Shown here in pieces: positions 55,001 through 64,000 of a DNA stretch of 64,000 bases. Every line of letters begins with the position of its first letter. Position 1 is the stretch's first letter. Source of the DNA: Patiria pectinifera. Taxonomy: Eukaryota; Echinodermata; Asteroidea; Valvatida; Asterinidae. The DNA lies in NCBI GenBank assembly GCA_029964075.1, contig CM057144.1, forward strand, positions 12,237,281 to 12,301,280, read 5' to 3'. The notes under the pieces were generated by a model, which did no database searches, had not been told where the DNA came from, and saw only the letters and a program-made list of their open reading frames with translations. The position numbers were made by a program, and so were the translations under genes.

Positions 55001-56464
55001 GACAGCTACGTGAGCGAAGAGAGCGACTCGGACGGTCCGCGACGGAAACGCTCCAAGCGCAACTCCAAGTGGTACTGTCTCCCGAAAAGACGCAGCGAGC
55101 GCCGACGCAAACGAGTGCGATACCGAGACTACTCAGACGATGAAGAGTTTGAATCAGGTGGGTTTATTGAGCGCATCACATGGAAACCTTTTCTTGTCAT
55201 TGTTCATGAATGATCAGCAAAACCAGAACTTTTGGTTAATCAAAGAAAATATTAGGACCTTATCTTCATCGCTGGCTGTATCTTTATCTCTGGCTGGAGA
55301 ATAACTTACAAGACTTAAACGGGCAACCCTCGCAACTTTGGTTTCACATTGTATGGTTGTTCTTGAAGCAAAACATGGATCCGTGTTGTGCCAGAGTCCC
55401 GAGGTCAGAGTTTTAAAATATATGATGATATTTTTCAAGTTGATATGTTTTCAGTCATCATCTTTTAGGAGTTGGGGACTGTTTCCTAATACATATCTTG
55501 TGGTTCTTATTGTCGATCATTAGAAAGTGAGCAGTACAGTGAGTACAGTGACGAGAGCGATGCAAAGTCAAGGAGGAGGAAACGGGTGGGACGCCGACAA
55601 GATTCTTCTGAAGATGGCGAATCAGATAACAGCTCGTATGAATCAGACCAATCAGGGAGCACAAGGCGAAGGTCAAAAAAGAAGCGGCAGCTGGAGTCAG
55701 AATCAGAGTCGTCGGAGAACACAGGCTATGTTCGCAAGCGTAAGTTCCGGCTAGAGAGCGATGATGATGAAGACGAAAACGAAGACAAGGCCGAGGAAAG
55801 GTCGGTTGGGAAGAAAGACCTTTCCAGTTCCGAGGAGGACCAGGAAAGCGGACCCGTGGTTCGGAAAAAGACAGCACCTGTGGCGCGTCGCAAGAGGAAG
55901 AACTTTTCAGAGGATAGTGATTACAGCCCCAGTGAAGGGGGGAAAGCATCTAGGTCTTCATCAAAACGTGTGGATTATAGGAAGATGGCTGCTGAGAGCA
56001 ACTCGGAGGAGGAGGAGGATGGTGAGGAAGAAGATGACGAGGAGGAGGAGGAGGAAAACGATGATGATGATAATGAGGATGAGGGGGATTCGGAAGATAG
56101 TAATGATGAGGAAGAAAAGGATGTAGATAGGGACATTAAGACCAAAGAGGGAGGTCTTAGGACGGATCGAAATACAACCTCGCTCGAAACCGAGGACTCA
56201 AACAAAGAGAACGAGCGCACCAAGCAGCCGTCGGCGCGGGAGACCAAAGCCAAGGGCCCCGTCAAAAGAGAGGATTTCCCAACCAAATCGGTCTCTCCTC
56301 CCGTCAGCAACGGAACAACATTGAACGGTGGCAGAGGAGGCGGGAGCATCGTCAACGGCAACAGTTCCTCGGGAAACGGGGAAGGCATCACTACGGGTGA
56401 GGAGCTAGATGAGGATCTCCTGGGCGTGACGGATCTGGTGGAGTATGTCACTCAAGATGTATAA
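43071..56464 (+). CDS. rsf1: Remodeling and spacing factor 1
   Basis: Complete gene in 13 coding exons: 43071-43200, 44373-44464, 46339-46434, 47224-47352, 47449-47525, 48503-48675, 49928-50925, 51109-51213, 51419-51559, 52720-53089, 53562-53757, 54943-55157, 55524-56464; 1220 aa (human about 1441). RSF1 is the histone-binding partner of the ISWI ATPase SNF2H in the RSF nucleosome-spacing complex. The N-terminus has FAVVCSFLERYGEHL and the conserved LCESQFDENFKFKAIVNEED. Exon 7 is a long Lys/Glu/Asp-rich region. The PHD finger (about 554-598) has all ligands: C554, C557, C569, C572, H577, C580, C595, C598. RGKDISTIEG follows in exon 11; acidic/basic low-complexity tails fill exons 12-13. The C-terminal LLGVTDLVEYV matches the conserved RSF1 end. 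Frames close at every junction. A possible distant poly(A) signal is at 57857-57862. Introns are filled with transposon remnants. Confidence 0.95.
43790..44160 (+). repeat. 'ggaggattgaggttac' repeat cluster in RSF1 intron 1
   Basis: Dispersed copies of 'ttggaggattgaggtta', 'atttgcaggattgaggcta' and 'ttgcaggattgaggctaca' at intervals of roughly 50-250 bp, including an inverted copy at about 43785-43805 (gtaaccgcctggaatcctcc). It is related to the tandem block at 46580-46940. Confidence 0.55.
44650..45190 (+). repeat. Interspersed repeat, copy 2 (RSF1 intron 2)
   Basis: The second copy of the family seen at 16950-17480, sharing 'gctgttgctgtg', 'tgaacccaaaatttgctcg' and 'tttgctcattggcttactg'. 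Same orientation as copy 1. Non-coding. Confidence 0.65.
45209..45395. mobile_element. Tc1/mariner (pogo/Tigger-like) MITE
   Basis: A 187-bp element with ends cagtcgactctcgttataac and the mirror-image cgagagtcgacag, flanked by TA on both sides. The 'cgactctcgtta.aacgaactcg' type of end is typical of pogo/Tigger-derived MITEs. It lies in intron 2 of RSF1 and has no coding capacity. Confidence 0.8.
45711..46284. mobile_element. MITE with 'ccctgccctgcaaac' ends in RSF1 intron 2
   Basis: About 574 bp with terminal inverted repeats of about 45 bp: the left arm has 'gccctgcaaacagggcgctg' and the right arm the mirror of 'gccctgcaaacagaacgctg'. It ends only about 55 bp before exon 3 at 46339. No coding capacity. 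Confidence 0.65.
46555..46945 (+). repeat. Minisatellite of 'ggaggattgaggatgaatg' units
   Basis: Tandem units of about 42-45 bp of the type 'gaggattttggaggattgaggatgaatg', with a larger 105-bp duplication holding 'catttt-gaggcaggactgtctga' (near 46738 and 46854). The flanks carry the inverted motif 'cctcactcctccaaaatcctcc'. It is in intron 3 of RSF1. Confidence 0.75.
47685..48232. mobile_element. MITE with 'tagtccatcatttg' ends in RSF1 intron 5
   Basis: About 548 bp bounded by inverted repeats: tatagtccatcatttg at the left and caaatgatggactata at the right. The interior includes a (gc)n-rich stretch near 47966 and an inverted 'ggtgcatcttaagacgcacc' hairpin (48037-48068 region). No coding capacity. 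Confidence 0.7.
48790..49510 (+). mobile_element. Decayed LINE 3' end (reverse-transcriptase C-terminus)
   Basis: In one frame the DNA from about 48799 reads RCYGHVARREESLWLKKAW, then PRPRGRPRKT and NWTAWHRAIKTL, a pattern typical of the C-terminal end of non-LTR retrotransposon polyproteins (the RWYGHV...GRPRKTW signature). Two in-frame stops show that it is dead. The tail at about 49470-49515 ends 'gacgttaaatgg' followed by an (atg)n run, as in LINE 3' ends. It lies in intron 6 of RSF1, in sense orientation. A 'ctgtctggacactgtctgg' short tandem repeat lies at 49303-49335. Confidence 0.7.
51639..52583. mobile_element. TA-flanked TIR element in RSF1 intron 9 (pogo-like)
   Basis: A 945-bp element with ends cagtaaactccggctaaaac and the mirror-image ttagccggagtttagtg, flanked by TA. 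Subterminal 'aagtcgg' motifs repeat near both ends, as in pogo/Tigger-type elements. The interior has acgtacgta-type runs near 52142 and 52250. No transposase frame is recognisable, so it is non-autonomous or internally decayed. Confidence 0.8.
53925..54760. mobile_element. TA-flanked TIR element in RSF1 intron 11
   Basis: An 836-bp element with ends ccgtaatttcctgcagataa and the mirror of ccgtaatttcctgcggataa, flanked by TA. Subterminal repeats of 'gcgccttatc' occur in multiple copies inside both ends. An internal direct repeat 'ttccaacaatgccgc.atg.gttgatccccc' occurs at about 54128 and 54175. It has no recognisable transposase frame. Confidence 0.8.
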
Positions 56465-56858
56465 TAGTCTGTTCAATCTGTGTTGCATTTTTGTTGAGCT
56501 GTTTTTTATCCCTAGCTTTAAGGTTTAGTCTGGTGAAGTGGTTTAAATCACGGAGCAGCCCCCGTAAACCTTCACGTGCGTTGTGTAGGACTTAGCCGTC
56601 ATTCTTCCCAAAGGTGCTTCGTGTCCCTAGGATCCAAAGGATGTGTCATGTTTTACTACACACGGAATTGTTTGAGGGTTCGCGAAGTTTTTAACAGAAT
56701 AATACCACTTAGTCTCATGTAGTTTCAATATGTACAGCTTGTACTATTTATTCTTGCATGGTGTACTGTACATCATTTCTTTTTCTCTGCCAAGTTTATT
56801 TATTGTTGTCGGCAAAAACCTTAGAATGGAGTGCACATTGGTTGGCCAGTCATATGTG

Positions 56859-57094
56859 GGCAATTCCACGGTTACTCACGTTACATTTTTGATGTACTTT
56901 TGAGTTTCCTTGGGCTGTAGTTACCGTACTGAAAAGGTTTAATAACTGTTATCCCCATGGTAGATAGAGTAGACCTAGACCTACCTAAGCACCAAAGATG
57001 ACATCCAGAAAAATGTGTTGTGTATGATAAACAAGACGCACAAAATCGGTTACTCACGTTACGAAAATGTAACGTGAGTAACTGTGGAATTGCC
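56859..57094. mobile_element. MITE in the RSF1 3' region
   Basis: A 236-bp element with about 32-bp terminal inverted repeats: ggcaattccacggttactca at the left and the mirror of ggcaattccacagttactca at the right. Next to the right end, the internal copy at 57050-57060 (ggttactcacgttac) makes a second hairpin. It begins 395 bp after the RSF1 stop codon and may be transcribed within the 3' UTR. Confidence 0.75.
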
Positions 57095-57856
57095 AATGTA
57101 CATGTTCATTCATTTCGACCTGTATCCTAGCACAACTTGTTCCTTGGATGCCCATTTCTTGTCTTTCATTACGTGCAAAGTTTTCCTCCTCGATCACATT
57201 TGCCACGTCACAGCAGTCAACAATTGTTTTGTAATATCCTGCAACTAGGTCAGAAATTGAAAACAAAAGTGTGATCACACTGCAAAAAATGAAATAAATT
57301 AGTGTTGGATCCTCTGATTTCTGGGAGCTTTTTCGAAGTCGTAAAATGCTCTGTCGCGAGATCGGTGGGAAGCGCCCTCAATCCCCGACACCTCACACAC
57401 GATGCGTCACGTGGTGTGGCATTGTGACGATAATAATCTGCCAGACGGTATTTTGGAGACGTAAATGATGTCACATTGGTTTTTACAAACCTGCCAAGCC
57501 CTATAAAGACACGCAAGACGTATGATAGAAGAATACGAATTCTGTTCACAGATCTACCTTGGCAGTCTTTGTCCTCCAATAATCACCATTTTTGAAACTC
57601 GCACAATTTCGTCTGGACTTTATTCACGGCTCGTTTTTGAGAGTCTAGAGAGGTAGATGTAAAGTCGAGACAAAAAATTAAAGAAAGTGGTCATTCATTT
57701 GTCATTTGTTCTACATGTTTGTAACTGTTTGTTTTTATTAATTCAATTTTCCGAATTCGTAATATTTATGAAGTTAATATTCTTTGATGCTTCACTCTCT
57801 TAAACTTAAGAAAAAATTATTCTTGTTGATTGTTTGTGTATGTATTCTTAAGTCAG

Positions 57857-57862
57857 AATAAA
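57857..57862 (+). terminator. Candidate poly(A) signal AATAAA for RSF1
   Basis: A canonical AATAAA (within 'gtcagaataaacaac') about 1.4 kb after the RSF1 stop codon. It is the first clear canonical hexamer I noticed in this direction; use is not demonstrated. Confidence 0.35.
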
Positions 57863-59057
57863 CAACATGGTTGTTATTGTCTTTTAGTTCATGGCCCAGA
57901 AAAACCAAAAATTCATGTGAAGACAGATGTGGCCACCAGAGCTTGAGGTACATTTGGTTTTACAAATATCAGATAACATTGTCTGTATGATCATGATTAA
58001 TTAATTTTAGTGTTTAATAAAAGCGCTGATAGTGCTGCTTTTAAAGCCCGAAAATATGACATGTTTAGGATAAACAATGAAAAAAATCATGGTTTTTTTT
58101 TTTTGTAAATTTGTTCAAGATAAGTTTAATTAATTGGCAAAATTCGTCATGTACATTATTAAGCAAGCAAATTCACAAGGTGCACATTGCTTATGACGGT
58201 TTGCCGCTGAATTTTACCCAGTGCATAAAATAGCTCAACTTGCTCCATGAGCAATTTTAGGCCTACGCTTGATTGGAATGAAGCCTGCTGTAAACAAAAC
58301 CGAAACACCTTTAAAATAGGTTCAGGCCGCTAGAGTTGCTGTGTAACATCCTCATGTTGTGAACGTATCATTTGGTGAAATCGGACTCCAAACGAATTCC
58401 GGTCTAGTTGTGACCCTGAAAGTGAAACAGGTGCACTTCCCGGAAATGTTTGTCAACTGTGTGAAATCATCCGAATTCTGTGCTTCATATATTATGCAGA
58501 AACTGTAGTGTTAATTTTAACACCATTCGGTATCTATATAGGGGAAAGCCATAGTTAAATTTAACACCAGATGGTCCTATAATAGATACCAATGGTGTAA
58601 ATTTAACAGTTTTTGCAGCATTCTTCACTGCCTTGCTTTCCCGGGTCGTCGTTATTTGAACACGGCAAACTCCCAGCATCGGTCAGATTTATTATTTAAT
58701 TTAATATCAACTTTCATGTTACCTTTCCTCGAAGTTCTTAACTTCCACCTTGCTTATTTTTTTGGTTGTGTTGTTATTGGTGTTATCTCGGCCTCTAGGC
58801 TACACGGTGATGGTATCTCATTTTTTAGATCAGTTTCCACATAGCGTCTTGTACATAGATGTATGTATACATGTGTACCGTTACCATCTGAATAAACTAT
58901 AATCTTGACCTTGATCAATTTTGAGTGGTTAAAAGTTTCAGGGTTCTTTCCATATTATTATTATTATAAAACCAGTAAAATACAATGTACAAGGAAAACA
59001 TGGAAAAAGTATCAATTCTCTGTGAAATAATATATATGAGTAGGTCAATAAACCGAA

Positions 59058-59273
59058 GGAGGGGCGGATCTTGGAATTTTTGCAGGGGGGTCGGGCTCGT
59101 CAGATTTTTTTGGATGTCTGATTGTTGCGGATAGGCGGACATAATAGATATTAAGTGCATCACATTGTCACTGATGCACTTATTGTCATAATTGTTTTTG
59201 GTTTGGTGTCAGAGCAGGGGTGGGGGGGGGGGGGGGTTCGACTCCCCGGCCTCCCCCTCTGAATCCGCACCTG
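59058..59273. mobile_element. MITE with ggggcggat ends, copy 2
   Basis: About 216 bp with ends aggaggggcggatct and the mirror of caggtgcggattcag, and inner G/C runs including a 17-bp G run near 59223-59236. It is related to 13072-13399. Non-coding. Confidence 0.6.
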
Positions 59274-60786
59274 CGAAGCTTGTTTTTGCCCAACTGTCGG
59301 ACTGAGTTATCAACTTACAAAAAATACATTTTTGTTTGTACATTGTAATTATTCAATCGAGAGAAATCATAGTTCGCACAAGTAAAATAAAACTATCGCC
59401 GAATGTCCAAACCGACGCTAAGCCATAATGATCGAAGGTGCCATGCCCTATTCAATCATCGCACACAAGCGAATGCGAATTCGGATAGGCCTATTCATCA
59501 ATTTTTATGCATGAGATAGAGAACACCAGCTTTTCTAGCTATAGTCAATCGCCTACATATACATGTACATTGTATGCTGGAAATGGTATTAAACGTACGT
59601 TTGTCAACCAGTCGCATCAACGCCCACCTAGTATGTTCACATCGCTTGACCTATTCTTTTTAATAGAATAGTATTCATCTTGTCCTTGTCCAAGGCAGGT
59701 TTCCATTAGGTTTTGAAAAATAAAAATATTGTTTCTTGGGTGTTGGTTCAGTCGTGTTGATTACGCGATACGATTTTTTACAACCAAAAACATTCATATT
59801 AAACATTCAGATATTTAAACGAATGCGATCAAGCTACATGAGTCGTTTGTCGACCCTGGTCAAAAAATGTTTTATTGCAGATTTGAAAAGAGTACAACCT
59901 CAGCAATACTGCTGTGAAAACCGCATCTTTAGTTCACTAATTATGGAAGTTGGAACACAAAGAGATGTGATGAAGTGGCCCTATTTTGGCCTGTATCTCC
60001 AAATAAAAATTCCCGACAAACGACTCATTTAGCGTGATTGTTACAGAACGGGCTCCACCTTTTAGTATTGCGCCCCTGTAAAAAAAAAAAATGCAGAGAA
60101 ACATAACCTTATTATGCTCTAGCTTCAGGAACAATAACAAGGCACGTGACATTGCCATACGGATGTTACACAGTAGGCCCAGAAGTGTCGCACCAGAGCA
60201 GGCACGAAATTGGGAGTGGTTTATTCTTAGTCATCGTTGTACTGCATTTCTGGAAGGTTTGTCTCGTATTGGGGTAAGTTTCTTTGTTTTTATTACCAAA
60301 TCCGAAATTAAACTAATGTGTTTTCGTTGAAGGTGTTATTTGGAGAAATTCTGGTCATCATTTTGGACCAGATATCTCATTTTCAGTGCAAGAGAAACAT
60401 GTGCAGTACAAATATGTGGATTTACAATGTATATACCGACACCATATCCTATATGCAGAAACAAGAAAACACTTGATGTTGTCAAGTTTAATTATGATAA
60501 ATGAAGAAAAATACAAAACCGAAATCTGGTGAAGATATGTGGAGGCTGGCAGAAAGCTGATGCTTCCACCGTCAATAAACAGTTCAGTTTAAATTTAACC
60601 CCCAAAACCCCACTTGCACACTTAAATAGTAATGAATTATTGCGATACATGTAATATTGCTGAAGTACGGTAATTCTTGGATGTCATGTTTAAATATGAT
60701 TTGTAATGTCGTTAAATAGAGGTTATGAAATCGCCTAGAAAATGTCGAGAATGTTTCGGTGAGATTTTGGCTCCAGTATTTAGTCC

Positions 60787-60990
60787 GGAAAGAGTTCCAT
60801 ATACGAAGTTCACTCAACACCCTGTGTACAAACCCTATGAGATTGGACTGAAAAAATCTAAGTGTTTTCTAAGAAAATGCTTGTATTTTCTCACTGCTCA
60901 AATTGACTTTGATGACATGAAATTGCTATCTGGGGGCTTGTTAGTCAATACAGAGGAAAATTAGTGAACTTCGTATATGGAAATCTTTCC
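60787..60990. mobile_element. MITE with 28-bp terminal inverted repeats
   Basis: A 204-bp element with ends ggaaagagttccatatacga and the mirror of ggaaagatttccatatacga, then aagttcact on both sides. Only one mismatch is seen in 28 bp. No coding capacity. Confidence 0.75.
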
Positions 60991-62591
60991 CTGATGTGGA
61001 TTAATTATTTCCCCCTTAAAAAAGCTATTAAATTTGATACATCAACGTGAATCACAGATTAAACGAGCATGTTCTTCGACTCTTTTGAAAAAGGAAATAC
61101 AGTGTAACTGAAATTGATCCGTGCTATGGGAAGTTATGCATATTTTACTAAAAAAAGAACCCACTTTACAGCTGTCCGTGGAATGCCTTTCGAAACTTCA
61201 TGTACTGAGCTAAACGTGAGAACCAGATATTAGACACAGGCCTCCACCTACAAATAATATTGTTATGATTTGAGTCAAGACCGAGTGTCAGATTTTATGT
61301 TTTGAATATAAGGGGAGAAAAAAGTCTTTTTTATTCTGAAATGATGATAGTGATTTTTTTGGTCTGTTTTCCTGTGCACATTTCCGTTCATTCATAGAGG
61401 TGGGAAAACGTCATAATGTGTTTCATTGTATTTGAAGGACATTCATCAATGCGTACAACGGTAACCGATCAGTGGTGGACAGCTGAATTTCGTGATGGTT
61501 GTATTAAAACAGACATAGGCCCTATCGTGTAAACAGATTATGCATATTACGTTAACTTTTTACAGTTACTAGCCAATAACATGTACTTTATACGTTGTCC
61601 GTGCTGGCTCGACCAAACTTTAAACCCGTCATTTTCTTGTATGTACGAATTTACGTAGTTCTTTTGCAAGTTTTTTAGTGGAATATTTGCTGACCGAGAA
61701 ATACGTGTGAGGACTGTCTTTGTTCCCTTGCCGTTTTGTCAACAAATTGACAAAGGAAAAATTGTAGGCTGAAACGCCCAGAATACTTGAGCCAATGATG
61801 TCTCCAACGCTGATAAAAAAACTATTGCATGCAAACAGTATACCTGTAGCTAAGGTCAGATAAAGGCACCATTCAATGTATTTCATGAAAAGATAAAATT
61901 ATACGGCCTCACTGTAATGTTTGCCTTTACAAACATGCTTTCTGTTTGTCTTTTTGGGCCTGCCTATGTGAATTACGTATCAATCCGGTTCACACAATGA
62001 GGATATGGCCCACTCGCCTATAAACCAGAACCATGGTCACTGAACACGATAAAAAGAAATATTTTTTTCTCTCCAGGTAACCTTTCAACAAAAGTGCAAA
62101 ATGGCACGGCTCTAGGCATTTCCGTCAAAGCTATTTATCGGTAGAGAATGCGGTTCAAACGGCCTGACGGGCTCGCATTTGAGTTTTTGCAACTTAATTT
62201 TCTATACAGCCTATGAAAATTGCTGTATCAGTAGTCTTCCTAGTAAACATCCCAAATTTCAAAAGGCGGCAATGGTAGTGCCATAATAAATTAGTCAGTA
62301 TGCATATCAAGGTCTTTACTGTGGAGTGTCCATGCATTGTGTACAAATCGACCGTATCTATAGGCATCATCATTATGAACGAAACACTGAATATCACCAT
62401 GGTTACGTGTATTTTCGAAGGGGAGCTTCAGGGACATTCAGTGTGCGGCTTGATGAGCATAGGGTAAAAAGAAAGCAGTGTCAGGAAATTCATTGTTCCT
62501 GTGCCTTAGATTATAGACAGTGTTCCGATCACTTTACAGCATTGGCAAGCCCGCAGGAACAAACTTTTGCAAGGGGGTGCTGGAATTTCTA

Positions 62592-62770
62592 AAGGACGGA
62601 CAAATTTAATTCGAACGCGGAGCGCAAAGCCCTTACGGCGTGGCTTAAAGGGCCCCTAAAAGTTTTGGAATATGGATGCTCTGTGGTGCAATCTGAGGCG
62701 ATTCCTGGCCACTTTCATATGACTTTTTTTAGCAAAAGTTTTTCGAGCTGGTAAAGACAATTTATTTCAC
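62592..62770 (-). repeat. Interspersed repeat ('gtcgcaataaag' family), copy 3
   Basis: The reverse complement shares 'aaagtggccagga', 'gcctcagattgcaccacaga' and neighbouring sequence with the copies at 18009-18195 and 26940-27215. Non-coding. Confidence 0.55.
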
Positions 62771-64000
62771 TTTTTTTGTTTAGAATATATTGGGGCCTGC
62801 TTTAAGACCCCGAAAAATGTTGGATTCTGGATGCACTGTGATGAAATATATTGAAGTATATACTGAAACTTATAAAACCCGAAAGGATGTTTTTTTGGTT
62901 CAAGTTCAAACAAATGGTTCCACTGGAAGCGGATAAATTTCTGTTCATAAAAATATTCACATAGGCCTAGTTCTAACTCACCAAACGATGTAGCTCTCGA
63001 TATAGTTGCAGTGTTATTTGTTTGTTACAGGGAATGGCAAATATAAAAGACTAACAGACCAAATGCATTTTTATGTTTATGATCGGTAGATGGCAAGTTT
63101 GGGGCTATAAGCAATGATTTATCGGTCTACTGAGTGTTTATGAGGAAAAACTTGCATGCCGGAGGGTAAAACATGAATACCTTTTTTTTTTTATTAAAAC
63201 GAAACTACACTGAAACTGGCGTAAAGCATGACTAGTTTTGCCCCGATTGAAAGATCGAATGAAAAAAATCCTGGCAAGCATAATCAACTTTGCCACCATT
63301 GTCATGGCCGAGGTTATTGCTTTCGACGGGTCAAAGCTTCCATCATGGCAGAAAATATCATAGACGTGTCATGGTGTTAGATACATTGAGAGAAATATCG
63401 ATTCTGCACTGCCTGAAGATTTAGAAAATACCACCTCTTGATATTTTACAGTGTTTGTGCTAGACGTTCGAAGCGCCGCGCTTAGCCACGGCAAAACTAG
63501 AAACAAACAAAGCGAAGGAGGTATTTGTAGAGCGCAGCGGCGCAATTTCAACGTGGTAGAGCACTGCTGGCTGGAAAAAAAATTGCCCGGGAGTAGGGGT
63601 GCTGAAGCAAATTCCAGCACCCCAATCCAAAAAGTTGGGGGTGCTGCGGCACCCACAGCATCCCCCGTTCCCGCGGGCTTGGCATTGAATTTCCTTAGAT
63701 CGGCATATATTTTTTTCCTGAGATTTCCTTAGAATATTCTTCCTTAACCCTTAGCTAATTCCCTACTGTTTTTTACTACGTGCTGGACACGGTCCACCAA
63801 AATCCATCACTCACTCTGCGTCCAATACATGACATAATGGCGTCCACCACTGAAGTACAGGTGGATATTGATGGACTTCGTACAGTGGCTTATGACAACA
63901 GCAGTACGGGATGCTAGGCAAAATCAATCAGATTCCCCTAGCACTGCTTCAGGCCTCCAGGCCCAAGTCCATCATACTCATGGGCGTCGCGAGGGGGGGA

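Larger units (their letters stand above)
56465..64000. other. Gene-free 3' flank of RSF1 with scattered repeats
   Basis: Beyond the RSF1 stop codon the first part is 3' UTR. I recognise no further gene up to the window end. Frames at 57250-57579 (minus, 109 codons), 61629-61886 (minus, 85 codons) and 63451-63732 match nothing I know. Inverted-repeat elements at 56859-57094, 59058-59273 and 60787-60990 and a repeat at 62592-62770 are listed separately. A small inverted pair of 'gttaaatttaacacca' type is near 58508-58610. Confidence 0.5.

Noticed and set aside
57250-57579. 109-codon minus-strand frame after RSF1
   Set aside because: No known domain and no splice or start context; probably chance.
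61629-61886. 85-codon minus-strand frame with two hydrophobic stretches
   Set aside because: Suggestive of a small membrane protein, but no family match, neighbours or splice support.

Overview
This is an animal nuclear genomic window. It has spliced genes with GT-AG introns, low GC and a dense load of small inverted-repeat transposons, SINE-like repeats and one full-length LTR retrotransposon. Gene content and repeat style suggest an invertebrate deuterostome, perhaps an echinoderm. That assignment is an inference; no rRNA or mitochondrial marker is present.

Layout. 1-2189: gene-free DNA with two adjacent inverted-repeat elements. 2190-10082: a complete BEL/Pao LTR retrotransposon with an intact 1814-codon gag-pol frame, two 762-bp LTRs that look identical by eye, and a 5-bp target duplication, so a very young insertion. 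10236-14660 (minus) and 16298-25383 (plus): two divergently transcribed paralogous genes for LAMP/CD68-like lysosomal membrane proteins (348 and 269 aa). They share exon-1 length, all four intron phases, four cysteines, a membrane span, a YxxPhi tail and the same stop-codon context; one carries a 30-bp-repeat mucin stalk. Their introns hold several mobile elements, including a run of three Helentron/HINE-like units at 19907-23980. 27898-28188 (minus): a small ISG12 (IFI6/IFI27) family gene. 28593-30859: a head-to-tail array of an unclassified interspersed repeat. 30860-35249: no gene I can support. 35250-38025 (minus): complete MPDU1 in 5 exons (251 aa). 39872-42313 (minus): an intronless-looking 813-aa C2H2 zinc-finger gene. 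43071-56464 (plus): complete RSF1 in 13 coding exons (1220 aa), with introns full of TA-flanked inverted-repeat elements. 56465-64000: no gene recognised, only repeats.

The genes do not form one pathway. The LAMP pair is a local duplication probably sharing one regulatory interval, the zinc-finger gene and RSF1 are head to head with 757 bp between start codons, and MPDU1 is an ER housekeeping gene. All exon boundaries were derived by hand from splice signals, reading-frame continuity and family similarity. Reading frames close exactly in all spliced models. I see no previously undescribed biochemical system; the most notable items are the LAMP-like gene pair, the young BEL element and the tandem HINE-like block.
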